A stretch of DNA of 64,000 bases from an uncultured Arthrobacter sp. (GCF_947493765.1 NZ_CANLSZ010000003.1:310001-374000); one strand, 5' to 3'; positions 36,726 to 46,513 are shown, numbered from the stretch's first letter. Numbers and translations: made by a program. The notes: generated from the letters alone by a model not told the origin.

Positions 36726-38150
36726 ATGTTCAAAAATGCGGACGAGGTCCTCAAGTTCATCGCCGACGAGGACGTCCGATTCGTCGACGTCCGCTTCACC
36801 GATCTCCCCGGAGTGCAGCAGCACTTCAATGTTCCCGCGAAGACGGTGGACGCCGACTTCTTCATCAACGGCCAGCTCTTCGATGCATCCTCCATCCGCG
36901 GCTTCCAGGGCATCGCCGAGTCGGACATGCAGCTCATCCCCGACGTGACGACGGCGTACCTCGACCCGTTCCGGATCGAGAAGACGCTCGCGCTGAACTT
37001 CTCCATCGTGAACCCGCGCACCGGCGACCCGTACCACCGAGACCCCCGCAGTGTGGCCGAGCGTGCCGAGGCCTATCTGTCCTCGACCGGCATCGCGGAC
37101 ACCGCGTTCTTCGCCTCGGAGGCGGAGTTCTTCATCTTCGACAACGTGCAGTACGAATCGGCCCCGCAGGGCAGTTTCTACAAGGTGGACTCCGTCGAGG
37201 CGCCCTGGAACAGCGGACGCGAGGAGGCCGGGGGCAACCTCGGCAACAAGACCCCGTTCAAGGGCGGCTACTTCCCGGTGTCCCCGGTGGACAAGCAGGC
37301 CGATCTCCGCGACGCCATCTGCGTGGAGCTGGACCGCGTGGGTCTCGAGGTGGAGCGTTCCCACCACGAGGTCGGGGGCGCCGGCCAGGCCGAGATCAAC
37401 TACAGGTTCACCACCATGACCCACGCCGCGGACGACCTGCAGAAGTTCAAGTACATCGTGAAGAACGTCTCGCAGGCGTGGGGGAAGTCCGCCACCTTCA
37501 TGCCGAAGCCGGTCTTCAACGACAACGGCTCGGGCATGCACTGCCACCAGTCGCTCTGGACCGGGGGCCAGCCGCTCTTCTACGACGAGCGCGGCTACGC
37601 CGGCCTGTCCGACACCGCCCGGTGGTACATCGGCGGCCTGCTCAAGCACGCCTCCGCCGTCCTCGCCTTCACGAACCCGACGGTGAACTCCTACCGCCGC
37701 CTGGTCAAGGGCTTCGAGGCGCCGATCAACATGGTCTACTCGCAGGGCAACCGCTCCGCCGGCATCCGGATCCCCATCACGGGGTCCAACCCGAAGGCCA
37801 AGCGCCTCGAGTTCCGGGCGCCCGATGCGGCGTCGAACCCCTATCTGGCCTTCGCGGCGCAGCTCATGGCGGGCCTCGACGGGATCAAGAACCGCATCGA
37901 GCCCGCGGACCCGATCGACAAGGATCTCTACGAGCTGCCGCCCGAGGAGGCCAAGGACATCCAGAAGGCTCCCGCGTCCCTCGAGGAGGCGCTCCTGGCG
38001 CTCGAGGCGGACAACGAGTTCCTGCAGGCCGGAGACGTCTTCACGCAGGACCTGATCGACACCTGGATCGAGTACAAGCGCGAGATGGAGATCCTCCCGC
38101 TCTCCCTGCGTCCCAACCCGTACGAGTTCGAGCTCTACTACGGCGTGTAG
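36726..38150 (+). CDS. glnA: Glutamine synthetase type I
   Basis: This 474-aa dodecameric enzyme makes glutamine from glutamate, ammonia and ATP. It opens [20 protein letters not shown], and the beta-grasp and catalytic domains contain [11 protein letters not shown], the [13 protein letters not shown] segment and the RSAGIRIP flap region. Y402 in [11 protein letters not shown] is the adenylylation site of GlnE-regulated (GSI-beta) enzymes. glnE lies just downstream on the opposite strand, which supports this control. ATG 36726 is preceded by AAGGAG. The upstream 265 bases hold a GlnR-like half-site and -10-like boxes, so nitrogen-dependent transcription is probable. Confidence 0.97.
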   Translation: MFKNADEVLKFIADEDVRFVDVRFTDLPGVQQHFNVPAKTVDADFFINGQLFDASSIRGFQGIAESDMQLIPDVTTAYLDPFRIEKTLALNFSIVNPRTGDPYHRDPRSVAERAEAYLSSTGIADTAFFASEAEFFIFDNVQYESAPQGSFYKVDSVEAPWNSGREEAGGNLGNKTPFKGGYFPVSPVDKQADLRDAICVELDRVGLEVERSHHEVGGAGQAEINYRFTTMTHAADDLQKFKYIVKNVSQAWGKSATFMPKPVFNDNGSGMHCHQSLWTGGQPLFYDERGYAGLSDTARWYIGGLLKHASAVLAFTNPTVNSYRRLVKGFEAPINMVYSQGNRSAGIRIPITGSNPKAKRLEFRAPDAASNPYLAFAAQLMAGLDGIKNRIEPADPIDKDLYELPPEEAKDIQKAPASLEEALLALEADNEFLQAGDVFTQDLIDTWIEYKREMEILPLSLRPNPYEFELYYGV

Positions 38151-38191
38151 CCACATCATCCGGCGTGGCGCTCGTCGCTCCGTCCGGTCCG

Positions 38192-38227
38192 ACGACGGCG
38201 GTCCCCCTCGAGGGTGGCCGCCGTCGT
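38192..38227. terminator. Hairpin after glnA
   Basis: ACGACGGCGG and CCGCCGTCGT form a perfect 10-bp stem with a 16-base loop containing a small inner hairpin, 41 bases after the glnA stop. It lies between convergent glnA and glnE. No T-run follows. Confidence 0.6.
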
Positions 38228-38360
38228 GATGTCGTCGCTCGAACGCCGGTCGACGCCGATCGCTCCCACCGATCGGGGTGGGCCGGCGGGGAGGATCGTT
38301 CTTTCCCACGACCCGGCACCGGACGGTGGGAGCGACGCCACGACGGCACGACCGACCGGG

Positions 38361-41300
38361 CTACGACCCGTAGAAGTGCCGCTCGAAGATCGTCCGGCTC
38401 CGCCGCGTCATCCTCAGGTAGTCCTCCTCCAGGTCCGCTCCCCTGCCCGGACCGTACCCGCACCAGCGGGCCACCGCCTCGAGGTCACGCCGCGAGGACG
38501 GCAGCTGGTCGGAGGAGCGCCCGGTCCAGATGACGATCGCCGCGCGGATGCGCGTGGCCAGGTTCCAGCTCGCCCGCAGCATCTCCACCTCCTCCTCGGG
38601 CAGGAGGCCTGCCGCGGCGACGGCGTCGAGCGCGGCGAGTGTCGACTGCACCCGCAGCGAGGCGTCGTCGCGGGCGTGCTGCAGCTGCAGGAGCTGGACG
38701 AGCCACTCCACGTCGCTGAGCGCCCCCCTCCCCAGCTTCAGGTGCCTCGACGGGTCCGCGCCCCGGGGCAGTCGCTCCGCCTCGACGCGGGCCTTGATCC
38801 GACGGATCTCGCGCAGCTCGGGCCGGCCCAGCTGCCTCGGGTAGCGCACGTCGTCGATCACGGCGACGAACTCCGCGGCCAGGGCGTCGTCCCCCGCGAT
38901 GGGGCGGGCGCGCAGCAGCGCCTGCGCCTCCCAGACGGCCGACCAGCGGCGGTAGTACTCGCGATAGGACTCCAGGGTCCGCACGATGGCGCCCTGCTTG
39001 CCCTCCGGGCGGAGCGCCGTGTCGATCTCCAGCGGACGCTCCGCCAGGACGGGCGAGCCGCAGGGCTGCGTGAGGAGGGCTGCGAGGCGGTTGACGATCC
39101 GCTCGGCCTGCGTCTGTGCCGCCTCGGCATCGGCACCGGGGTGAGGCCGGTGCACGTAGATGACGTCGGCGTCCGAGCCGTAGGTGATCTCCCGGCCGCC
39201 CTGCCGGCCCATGGCGACGACGAGGACGTCGGTCAGCTGCTCCTGGTCGTCGAACACCTGCTTCTCGGCCACGTGGAGCGCCCCGAGGATCGCCGCGCGG
39301 TCGGCATCGGAGAGCGCCTGCCCCACCTCCGCCTGGGTCAGCAGACTCGCGCTGTCGGCGATGGCCACGCGCAGCAGCTCGCGCCGGCGGATGAGCCGGA
39401 TGAGCCGGATGGCCTCGGCCGGTTCCGGGTGCCGCGACATCATGGAGCGGATCTCCTGCCACTGCGCCTCGAAGGAGTCCGGGACGAGGGCGGCGTCGGA
39501 TCCGAGCCAGCGCGTCGATTCCGGGGAGACCTCCAGGAGATCGGTGATGAAGCGGCTGCTCGAGAGCACGGTGCTGAGCCGCTCCGCCGCCGCATTCGAG
39601 TCGCGCAGCATCCCCAGGTACCAGTGGCTCTCGCCGAGCGACTCGCTGAGGCGGCGGAAGCCGAGCAGCCCGGCGTCGGGATCGACGCCGTCGGCGAACC
39701 ACGCCAGCAGGATCGGCAACAGCTGGCGCTGCAGCATGGCCCGACGCCGCAGGCCCCCGGTCAGTGCCCTGATGTGGTGCATCGCCCCGCGGGGATCCTG
39801 GTAGCCGAGGGCGGCGAGCCGTGCCTGCGCCGCTTCGTCGGTGAGCCGGACGTCCTCCGGGCGGAGGGTGGCGGCGTTGTTGAGCAGTGGGCGGTAGAAG
39901 ATGGACTCGTGGAGTCGTCCGACGAGCCTGCGGGTGCGCTGCCACTTCTCCTGCAGGTGCTGCGCGCTGGGCCTGACCATCACCATGCTGCCCTCCGAGG
40001 ACCGGGCGAGCGCGCGCAGCGCCATCTCGTCCTCGGGCATGAGGTGGGTCCTGCGCAGCTGCACGAGCTGGATGCGGTGCTCGAGGACCCGCAGGTACCG
40101 GTAGGCGTCGTCGAGTTCCTGGGCATCCGTCCGGCCCACGTAGCCGGCCGCGCTCAGAGCGGCGATCGCCGAGAGCGTGTCACGGTGGCGAATGGAGTCG
40201 TCCAGCCTGCCGTGCACCAGCTGGAGCAGCTGCACCGTGAACTCGACGTCGCGCAGCCCTCCGCGCCCGAGCTTGAGCTGCCGGGCCTGCTCGTCGAGCG
40301 GGATGTTCTCGGTGACGCGGCGGCGCATGGCACGGACGGCCTCCACGAAGCCCTCCCGCTGGGAGGACGCCCAGACGAACGGGGCGATCGCCTCCTCGTA
40401 GCGCCGGCCGAGTCCCGGGTCCCCCGCCATCGCCCTGGCCTTCAGCAGGGCCTGGAACTCCCAGGTCCTGGCCCACCGCTCGTAGTAGGACACGTGGGAG
40501 GCGAGCGTGCGCACGAGCAGGCCCTCCCTGCCCTCGGGGCGCAGATTCGCATCGACCTCCCACAGGGCCGGTTCCGGTCCGGGCGAGTACACGCCGCGGG
40601 CCATGCCCGAGGCCAGTCCCGTGCCGATGCGGGTCAGCGTGGACTCCTCGAGGTCGTCACCCTCCACGACATAGACTACGTCGACGTCGGAGATGTAGTT
40701 GAGTTCCCGGGCACCGCACTTGCCCATCCCGATCACGGCGAGTCTCACCCGAGCCACGGTGTCGGCCCCGTAGGTCTGTGCGAGATCGGCCCGCGCGACG
40801 GCGAGGGAGGCCTCGAGGGCCGCGGCCGCCAGGTCCGCCAGCTCGCGGCCGACGACGCCCACGTAGTCCACCGGCACGCCGTGGCCCAGGTCGCGCACCG
40901 CGAGATCGGTCACCAGCCGCCGGTAGACCACCCGCAGCCGGCGGTGCGCCTCCACACCGAGGACGCCCGCCACCGGGTTCTCCTCCGCCGGGTCGGCGCC
41001 CACGGAGCGGAGCAGCTCGGCCCTGAGCTCCGCCGGATCGGCGTCCGGCAGGGGCACGGCCGCTGCCCGCACCACCTCGAGGTGCTCGGGATGGCGCATG
41101 AGGAACTCCCCGAGCGCCTCGGAGGCACCCAGCAGGCCGAACAGCGGCCGACGCCGGTCGTCGTCGGCCATGGCCGCGATGACGGCGCTGCGGTCGACGG
41201 CCAGCAGCCGCACGAGGGACTGCAGCGCCAGGTCGGGACTCGCCGACGTGGCCAGGCCCTCGAACAGCTGGTCCTCGTCGATCCCCGCGAGCTCGGGAGC

Positions 41301-41369
41301 CTCGAGGAAACGCCGGCTCTTCTCCAGATCCGTGAAGCCGTACGTGATCAGCTTGCGGTTGAGGCTCAT
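38361..41369 (-). CDS. glnE: Bifunctional glutamine synthetase adenylyltransferase/deadenylylase
   Basis: This 1002-aa protein has two nucleotidyltransferase domains that remove and add AMP on the GlnA tyrosine. The N-terminal deadenylylase half contains YISDVDVVYVVEGDD near 230, then GRGGLRDVEFTVQLLQLVHG, the GlnE-domain signature. The C-terminal adenylylase half repeats the pattern with TYGSDADVIYVHRP near 715 and GRGALSDVEWLVQLLQLQHA. Both paired aspartate sites are intact, and the length matches the family. It sits between its substrate gene glnA and the glutamine synthetase paralogue. ATG 41369 is supported by TAGGGT six bases upstream, so the mRNA is probably leaderless. Confidence 0.96.
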   Translation of the reverse strand: MSLNRKLITYGFTDLEKSRRFLEAPELAGIDEDQLFEGLATSASPDLALQSLVRLLAVDRSAVIAAMADDDRRRPLFGLLGASEALGEFLMRHPEHLEVVRAAAVPLPDADPAELRAELLRSVGADPAEENPVAGVLGVEAHRRLRVVYRRLVTDLAVRDLGHGVPVDYVGVVGRELADLAAAALEASLAVARADLAQTYGADTVARVRLAVIGMGKCGARELNYISDVDVVYVVEGDDLEESTLTRIGTGLASGMARGVYSPGPEPALWEVDANLRPEGREGLLVRTLASHVSYYERWARTWEFQALLKARAMAGDPGLGRRYEEAIAPFVWASSQREGFVEAVRAMRRRVTENIPLDEQARQLKLGRGGLRDVEFTVQLLQLVHGRLDDSIRHRDTLSAIAALSAAGYVGRTDAQELDDAYRYLRVLEHRIQLVQLRRTHLMPEDEMALRALARSSEGSMVMVRPSAQHLQEKWQRTRRLVGRLHESIFYRPLLNNAATLRPEDVRLTDEAAQARLAALGYQDPRGAMHHIRALTGGLRRRAMLQRQLLPILLAWFADGVDPDAGLLGFRRLSESLGESHWYLGMLRDSNAAAERLSTVLSSSRFITDLLEVSPESTRWLGSDAALVPDSFEAQWQEIRSMMSRHPEPAEAIRLIRLIRRRELLRVAIADSASLLTQAEVGQALSDADRAAILGALHVAEKQVFDDQEQLTDVLVVAMGRQGGREITYGSDADVIYVHRPHPGADAEAAQTQAERIVNRLAALLTQPCGSPVLAERPLEIDTALRPEGKQGAIVRTLESYREYYRRWSAVWEAQALLRARPIAGDDALAAEFVAVIDDVRYPRQLGRPELREIRRIKARVEAERLPRGADPSRHLKLGRGALSDVEWLVQLLQLQHARDDASLRVQSTLAALDAVAAAGLLPEEEVEMLRASWNLATRIRAAIVIWTGRSSDQLPSSRRDLEAVARWCGYGPGRGADLEEDYLRMTRRSRTIFERHFYGS

Positions 41370-41375
41370 GGGCCA

Positions 41376-41381
41376 ACCCTA
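41376..41381 (-). promoter_or_regulatory. -10 box of leaderless glnE
   Basis: TAGGGT on the minus strand stands six bases before ATG 41369. Confidence 0.5.
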
Positions 41382-41400
41382 GCCATGCGCTCGTCGGTCC

Positions 41401-42741
41401 CTACAGGATGCCGAGATTGCGGCGCAGTTCGTAGGGGGTCACCTCGATGCGGTAGTCGTACCACTCGGCGCGCTTGTTGCGCAGGAAGTTCTCGAACACC
41501 TGCTCCCCCAGGATGTCCGCGACCAACTCGGACTCCTCCATCACCCCGATGGCGTCGTGCAGGCTCGAGGGCAGGGGGTCGTGTCCCATGGCGCGGCGCT
41601 CGGCCGGGGTGAGGCTCCAGACGTCGTCCTCGGCGGCAGGCGGCAGCTCGTACCCCTCCTCGATCCCCTTCAGTCCGGCACCGAGCAGCACCGAGTACGC
41701 GAGGTAGGGGTTGCTCGCGGAGTCGATGCCGCGGTACTCGATCCGCGCCGACTGGTCCTTGTTCGGCTTGTAGAGCGGCACGCGGACCAGGGCCGACCTG
41801 TTGTTGTGGCCCCAGGAGAGGTGGCTGGGCGCCTCCCCGCCACCCCACAGCCGCTTGTAGGAATTGACGAACTGGTTGGTCACCGCGGTGAACTCGGGAG
41901 CGTGCCGGAGGATGCCGGCGATGAACTGGCGGGCGGTCCTCGACAGCTGGAACTCGGCACCCGGTTCGAAGAACGCGTTCGTGTCACCCTCGAAGAGGGA
42001 GAAGTGGGTGTGCATCCCCGATCCGGGATGCTGCGAGAAGGGCTTGGGCATGAAGGTGGCGTAGCTGCCCGAGGACAGTGCCACCTCCTTGATGATGGTC
42101 CGGAACGTCATGATGTTGTCGGCCGTCTGCAGGGCGTCCGCGTACCGCAGGTCGATCTCGTTCTGGCCCGGTCCGGCCTCGTGGTGGCTGAACTCGACCG
42201 AGATCCCGACCGATTCCAGCATGGACACCGCCCGGCGCCGGAAGTCCTGGGCCACACCGCCGGGAACATGGTCGAAATAGCCGGCCTCGTCCACCGGGAC
42301 GGGCTGGCCGTCTGCTCCGGGATCGGCCGATTTCAGCAGGTAGAACTCGATCTCCGGATGCGTGTAGCACGTGAAGCCCATGTCGGCGGCCTTGGCCAGG
42401 GTCTTCTTGAGCACCCCGCGAGGATCGGCGGTGGAGGGCCGGCCGTCGGGGGTGAGGATGTCGCAGAACATGCGCGACGTCTGTTCCGTCTCGCCGCGCC
42501 ACGGGAGGATCTGGAAGGTGGAGGGATCGGGCTGGGCGAGCATGTCGGCCTCGTAGACGCGGGCCAGACCCTCGATGGACGAGCCGTCGAACCCGAGTCC
42601 CTCCTCGAACGCGCCCTCGACCTCCGCGGGCGCGAGGGCCACCGACTTCAGCGACCCGACGACATCGGTGAACCACAGCCGGACGAAGCGGATGTCACGC
42701 TCCTCGATGGTCCTCAGTACGAACTCCTGCTGCCGGTCCAT
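41401..42741 (-). CDS. glnA2: Second type I glutamine synthetase (GlnA2-like)
   Basis: This 446-aa protein is a full-length glutamine synthetase paralogue. It begins MDRQQEFVLRTIEERDIRFV and has the catalytic GSGMHTHFSLFEGD, the NQFVNSYKRLW segment and RVPLYKP. The adenylylation region reads DDVWSLTPAER, aligning with the NIYVMTKEER-type region of unadenylylated GSI-alpha enzymes but with tryptophan at the tyrosine position, so GlnE should not modify it. Some actinobacterial paralogues act on other amines, and the true substrate is open. ATG 42741 follows GAGGAG. TAGAGT (42819-42824) is a possible -10. It is 31 bases upstream of glnE on the same strand. Confidence 0.93.
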   Translation of the reverse strand: MDRQQEFVLRTIEERDIRFVRLWFTDVVGSLKSVALAPAEVEGAFEEGLGFDGSSIEGLARVYEADMLAQPDPSTFQILPWRGETEQTSRMFCDILTPDGRPSTADPRGVLKKTLAKAADMGFTCYTHPEIEFYLLKSADPGADGQPVPVDEAGYFDHVPGGVAQDFRRRAVSMLESVGISVEFSHHEAGPGQNEIDLRYADALQTADNIMTFRTIIKEVALSSGSYATFMPKPFSQHPGSGMHTHFSLFEGDTNAFFEPGAEFQLSRTARQFIAGILRHAPEFTAVTNQFVNSYKRLWGGGEAPSHLSWGHNNRSALVRVPLYKPNKDQSARIEYRGIDSASNPYLAYSVLLGAGLKGIEEGYELPPAAEDDVWSLTPAERRAMGHDPLPSSLHDAIGVMEESELVADILGEQVFENFLRNKRAEWYDYRIEVTPYELRRNLGIL

Positions 42742-42884
42742 GCACCCTCATCTCCTCGTTCGACGCCCGCACCAGCGGTGTCCGGACGGTCGGCCGGGAA
42801 CGGGGTCGTGCAGTCCATACTCTACTGACCGGCCGGAACGGGCGGCGCGTGGGACCGGCGGTGCGCCCCATCGGTGTCAGCCGC

Positions 42885-42890
42885 TAGTCT
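42885..42890 (+). promoter_or_regulatory. -10 box of leaderless panB
   Basis: TAGTCT ends exactly six bases before ATG 42897 and no ribosome site is present, which fits leaderless transcription. Confidence 0.55.
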
Positions 42891-42896
42891 CGTGGC

Positions 42897-43778
42897 ATGA
42901 CCGATGCCGAATTGCCTGCCCCCTACGGAGACGGAGGTGCCACCCCCGCTCCCCGGGCGGAGGCGTCGGACGGGAGGAAGCGGCCCGGCCGGGTCCGGAT
43001 CCAGCACCTGCAGCAGGCCAAGGAGGAGGGCCGGCACTTCGCCATGCTGACGGCGTACGACCGGTACGCGGCCCAGGTGTTCGACGACGCCGGCATCGAG
43101 GTGCTGCTCATCGGCGACTCCGCGGCCAACAACGTGCTGGGGCACGCGACGACCCTCCCGATCACTCTCGACGAGATGATCCTGTTCAGCCGGACCGTGA
43201 GCCTGGCTGCCTCCAAGGCCCTCGTGGTCGCCGATCTGCCCTTCGGCAGCTACGAGGTCTCCCCGGAGCAGGCGGTGGAGTCCTCCGTGCGGCTCCTCAA
43301 GGAGGGCCTAGTGCATGCGGTGAAGATGGAGGGCAGCGCCGCCTACGCCGACACCGTCCGTGCCCTGGTCCGGGCGGGCATCCCGGTCATGGCGCACATC
43401 GGCTTCACGCCGCAGAGCGAGCACGCTCTCGGCGGCTACCGCGTGCAGGGCCGCGGGGAGACGGCGCAGCGACTCCTCGACGACGCGCTGGCACTCGAGG
43501 AGGCGGGAGCCTTCTGCGTGCTGATGGAGATGGTGCCCGGTGAGGTGGCCCGGAGCATCGACGCCGCCCTGGGTGTGCCGACCATCGGGATCGGCGCCGG
43601 CGCCGGGACCACCGGCCAGGTGCTGGTGTGGCAGGACATGGCAGGGCTGCGCGGCGGCCGCCAGGCCACCTTCGTCAAGCAGTACGCCGATCTGCGGGGC
43701 ACACTCTCGGACGCCGCCCGGTCCTTCGCCGCCGAGGTGCGCTCCGGCACCTTCCCGGGGCCGGAGCACAGCTTCTAG
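42897..43778 (+). CDS. panB: 3-methyl-2-oxobutanoate hydroxymethyltransferase
   Basis: This 293-aa enzyme adds a hydroxymethyl group from methylene-tetrahydrofolate to ketoisovalerate, the first step to pantothenate. The metal/substrate residues are in LLIGDSAANNVLGHATT and VVADLPFGSYE; the HIGFTPQ and GIGAGAGTTGQVLVWQD motifs are also intact. The usual VGDSLG-type motif reads IGDSAANN here. A 30-residue proline- and charge-rich N-terminus precedes the fold. The start is set by TAGTCT six bases upstream. The stop TAG shares a CTAG with the stop of the convergent SPOR-like gene. Confidence 0.94.
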   Translation: MTDAELPAPYGDGGATPAPRAEASDGRKRPGRVRIQHLQQAKEEGRHFAMLTAYDRYAAQVFDDAGIEVLLIGDSAANNVLGHATTLPITLDEMILFSRTVSLAASKALVVADLPFGSYEVSPEQAVESSVRLLKEGLVHAVKMEGSAAYADTVRALVRAGIPVMAHIGFTPQSEHALGGYRVQGRGETAQRLLDDALALEEAGAFCVLMEMVPGEVARSIDAALGVPTIGIGAGAGTTGQVLVWQDMAGLRGGRQATFVKQYADLRGTLSDAARSFAAEVRSGTFPGPEHSF

Positions 43779-43966
43779 CCGGTGGCGGGACCGGAGGCCC
43801 TGCCCCAGTCGTCGTCGCTCTCCCACGCCTCGTTGCGTTCCTTCACCTTCTGCAGTGCGTTCTCCGCCTCGCTGCGCGTGGCGTAGGGACCGATGAGCTG
43901 CTTCCAGTCGGACTGCCGGTCCTCCTCGACCTCGCGCGTGCGTACGTTGAACCAGTACTCCGTCAC
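43775..43966 (-). CDS. Small SPOR-like domain protein
   Basis: This 63-aa protein is almost entirely one domain: [13 protein letters not shown], then [20 protein letters not shown], which matches the alpha/beta core of SPOR repeats (a glycine-proline-(Y/F) turn followed by a helix of E/A residues). SPOR domains normally bind denuded septal peptidoglycan outside the membrane, but this protein has no signal peptide or membrane helix, so its place of action is unclear. GTG 43966 (VTEYWFNV) has GGGAGG at a good distance; the frame continues to 44029 without conservation. It is convergent with panB and divergent from map. Confidence 0.72.
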   Translation of the reverse strand: MTEYWFNVRTREVEEDRQSDWKQLIGPYATRSEAENALQKVKERNEAWESDDDWGRASGPATG

Positions 43967-44056
43967 ATCGACCTCCCGCTCGCGGGCCCACGGGCCCGTC
44001 TCCGACGGACTTCGACGGACGAGCGGCAACTTCCTGCCGCCCGTCCGAGTCCGCTA

Positions 44057-44062
44057 TAGGAT
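44057..44062 (+). promoter_or_regulatory. -10 box of map
   Basis: TAGGAT lies seven bases before ATG 44070, consistent with a leaderless or nearly leaderless mRNA. Confidence 0.5.
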
Positions 44063-44069
44063 CAAGGGT

Positions 44070-44948
44070 ATGCCCCAGTCTCCTGCCACCGCCCCACTCG
44101 GGACCCTGACCCCGGGCACCGTCTCACCACAGCGGCGCGTCCCGTCGACCATCCCTCGACCGGAGTACGTGGGCCGCAAGGCACCGGCTCCGTTCACCGG
44201 CTCCGAGGTCAAGACGCCCGAGACCATCGAGAGGATCCGCCGTGCGGGGAGGATCGCCGCGCAGGCCGTGGTCGAGGTGGGCCGGCAGGCGAAACCCGGC
44301 GTCACTACCGACCAGCTGGACCGCGTGGGCCACGAGTTCATCCTCGACCACGGCGCCTACCCCTCCACGCTGGGGTACCGCGGCTTCCCGAAATCGCTGT
44401 GCTCCTCCCTCAACGAGGTGATCTGCCACGGCATCCCGGACACCACCGTCATCCAGGACGGCGACATCCTGAACATCGACATCACCGCGTTCAAGGACGG
44501 CGTCCACGGCGACACGAATCGCACGTTCTGCATCGGGGAGGTGGACGAGGAGTCACGGCTCCTCGTCGAGCGGACCGAGGAATCCCTGAACCGGGCCATC
44601 CGCGCCGTCGCGCCGGGCCGGCAGATCAACGTCATCGGGCGGACCATCGAGTCCTACGCCAAGCGCTTCGGGTACGGCGTGGTGCGCGACTTCACCGGGC
44701 ACGGCGTGGGCGAGGCGTTCCACACCGGCCTGATCATCCCCCACTACGACGCCGCCCCGGCCTACGAGCGCGTCATGGAACCGGGCATGGTGTTCACCAT
44801 CGAGCCCATGCTCACCCTCGGCACCATCGACTGGACCATGTGGCAGGACGACTGGACCGTGGTCACCAAGGACCTCAAGCGGACGGCGCAGTTCGAGCAC
44901 ACGCTCGTCGTCACCGACCGGGGCGCCGAGATCCTCACCCTGCCCTGA
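44070..44948 (+). CDS. map: Methionine aminopeptidase type I
   Basis: This 292-aa cytosolic metalloprotease removes the initiator methionine. Its metal ligands lie in [19 protein letters not shown] (two aspartates), GHGVGEAFH (histidine) and [12 protein letters not shown] (glutamate), with a final glutamate in QFEHTLVV. About 40 residues of proline/threonine-rich N-terminus ([16 protein letters not shown]) precede the catalytic domain, as in mycobacterial MapB-type enzymes, where the extension may bind the ribosome. ATG 44070 is supported by TAGGAT seven bases upstream. It is followed by ppgK after 78 bases. Confidence 0.95.
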   Translation: MPQSPATAPLGTLTPGTVSPQRRVPSTIPRPEYVGRKAPAPFTGSEVKTPETIERIRRAGRIAAQAVVEVGRQAKPGVTTDQLDRVGHEFILDHGAYPSTLGYRGFPKSLCSSLNEVICHGIPDTTVIQDGDILNIDITAFKDGVHGDTNRTFCIGEVDEESRLLVERTEESLNRAIRAVAPGRQINVIGRTIESYAKRFGYGVVRDFTGHGVGEAFHTGLIIPHYDAAPAYERVMEPGMVFTIEPMLTLGTIDWTMWQDDWTVVTKDLKRTAQFEHTLVVTDRGAEILTLP

Positions 44949-45026
44949 CGCGGCCGGCCCGCAGGGCGGGCCCCGCAGCGCGCATCATCCACCCCGGCCC
45001 GCGCCGGCACATCCCGAGGGGGAACC

Positions 45027-45839
45027 ATGGCCAAGCACACCGACAAGAAGAAGTCCGCGAAGTTCCCGACCACGGTCATCGGTGTCGACATCGGCGGGAC
45101 GGGCATCAAGGGCGGGATCGTCGACCTCGAGAAGGGCGTCATGGTCGGGGACCGCCATCGCATCCCCACACCCGATCCCTCCACCCCGGAAGCGGTCGCC
45201 GAGGTGGTGCGCCAGATCGTCGTCGAACTCTCCTCCAGGCCCGAGGGGCCGGCCGAGGACGTCCCCGTGGGTGTGACCTTCCCCGCGATCATCCAGCACG
45301 GCGTGGCGCGCTCCGCGGCGAACGTGGACAAGAGCTGGGTGGACACCGACGTGGACGCCCTCTTCACCGAAGTGCTCGGACGCGACGTACGCGTCATGAA
45401 CGACGCCGACGCCGCGGGCCTCGCGGAGGTCCGCTACGGCGCGGGCAAGGGCCGGAAGGGCACGGTGCTGGTCATCACCCTCGGCACGGGCATCGGTTCG
45501 GCCTTCGTCTTCGACGGGAAGCTCGTGCCCAACGCCGAACTGGGGCACCTGGAGATCGACGGGCACGACGCCGAGTCGAAGGCCTCGGCCGTCGCACGCG
45601 AACGCGACGGCATCGGCTGGGAGGAGTACGCCGTCCGCCTGCAGCGCTACTTCTCCCACGTGGAGTTCCTGTTCTCGCCGGAACTGTTCATCGTCGGGGG
45701 CGGTATCTCCAAGCGCGGGAGCGAGTACCTGCCCCTGCTCGATCTGCGGACGCCGATCATGGTGGCGCAACTGAAGAATCACGCGGGGATCGTGGGCGCC
45801 GCGCTGCAGGCCGCCCTGATCGTCGACGACCCCGCCTGA
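45027..45839 (+). CDS. ppgK: Polyphosphate glucokinase (polyphosphate-glucose phosphotransferase)
   Basis: This 270-aa ROK-superfamily kinase phosphorylates glucose with polyphosphate (and often ATP). The N-terminal phosphate loop is GVDIGGTGIKGGIV at about 19-32, catalytic aspartate lies in VMNDADAAGLAE near 130, and LVITLGTGIGSAF gives the second phosphate loop. It lacks the zinc-binding cysteines of ROK repressors, which supports PpgK. ATG 45027 follows GAGGGGGA. Convergent nrdR lies 23 bases downstream. It joins polyphosphate stores to glycolysis, a typical actinobacterial trait. Confidence 0.95.
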   Translation: MAKHTDKKKSAKFPTTVIGVDIGGTGIKGGIVDLEKGVMVGDRHRIPTPDPSTPEAVAEVVRQIVVELSSRPEGPAEDVPVGVTFPAIIQHGVARSAANVDKSWVDTDVDALFTEVLGRDVRVMNDADAAGLAEVRYGAGKGRKGTVLVITLGTGIGSAFVFDGKLVPNAELGHLEIDGHDAESKASAVARERDGIGWEEYAVRLQRYFSHVEFLFSPELFIVGGGISKRGSEYLPLLDLRTPIMVAQLKNHAGIVGAALQAALIVDDPA

Positions 45840-45862
45840 CGTGCAGGCGTGACCGGGGATGT

Positions 45863-46360
45863 CTACCGGGCCGTCAGCGGCCGCTGGGCTCCCCCGGGTA
45901 CGCGGGCGCCGTCCTCCGCCTGACGGCGGAGGGTGTCGATGGCGTCCTCGAAGTCCTCGAGGGACTCGAATCCGCGGTACACGCTCGCGAAGCGGAGGTA
46001 GGCGATCTGGTCGAGCTTGCGCAGTGGCTCCAGGATGGCGAGTCCCACCTCGTGGGCATCGATCTCGGCCACGCCGCTCGCCCGGATGTTCTCCTCGACC
46101 TCCTGGGCCAGGAGTGCCAGATCGTCCTCCGTGACCGGGCGACCCTGGCACGCCTTACGGACACCGTTGATGATCTTGGTCCTGCTGAACGGCTCTCCCG
46201 CGCCGGAGCGCTTGATGACGCTCAGGCTCGTGGTCTCGACGGTGCTGAACCGCCGACCGCACTGCGGGCACTGCCGCCGACGCCGGATGGCCGAGCCGTC
46301 GTCGCCGAGGCGGCTGTCGACCACACGCGAGTCAGGGTTGCGGCAGTACGGACAGTACAC
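45863..46360 (-). CDS. nrdR: Transcriptional repressor NrdR
   Basis: This 165-aa protein represses ribonucleotide reductase genes in response to ATP/dATP. The N-terminal zinc ribbon [17 protein letters not shown] and [12 protein letters not shown] supplies four cysteines, and the ATP-cone domain spans about 47-140 ([16 protein letters not shown]). The C-terminal [18 protein letters not shown] is conserved. GTG 46360 has GAGGTGG upstream, and TAAACT (46396-46401, minus) is a likely -10. No nrd genes are in the window, so it acts in trans. It is convergent with ppgK. Confidence 0.96.
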   Translation of the reverse strand: MYCPYCRNPDSRVVDSRLGDDGSAIRRRRQCPQCGRRFSTVETTSLSVIKRSGAGEPFSRTKIINGVRKACQGRPVTEDDLALLAQEVEENIRASGVAEIDAHEVGLAILEPLRKLDQIAYLRFASVYRGFESLEDFEDAIDTLRRQAEDGARVPGGAQRPLTAR

Positions 46361-46395
46361 GGCACCACCTCAGCTCGATCCGATGTCCTCCGGCC

Positions 46396-46401
46396 AGTTT
46401 A
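46396..46401 (-). promoter_or_regulatory. Candidate -10 box of nrdR
   Basis: TAAACT on the minus strand lies 36 bases before the nrdR GTG, which also has a ribosome site, so this gene has a short leader. Confidence 0.4.
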
Positions 46402-46513
46402 GGGCGCGGAACCGCCAAACAACAACACTGTGATTCTGCACCGAGGCTCCGTCACCGGCCCTTCTCCCCTTGCGCGACGATTCCCGGGCGACCCGGTCCG
46501 GCTCGCTGCCCGA

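Noticed and set aside
38304-38341. Terminator of glnE from TCCCAC/GTGGGA arms
   Set aside because: Only six paired bases with a 26-base loop; too weak to call.
38214-41612. Open frame of over 1100 codons on the plus strand opposite glnE
   Set aside because: No conserved motif, and glnE has two complete catalytic sites on the minus strand.
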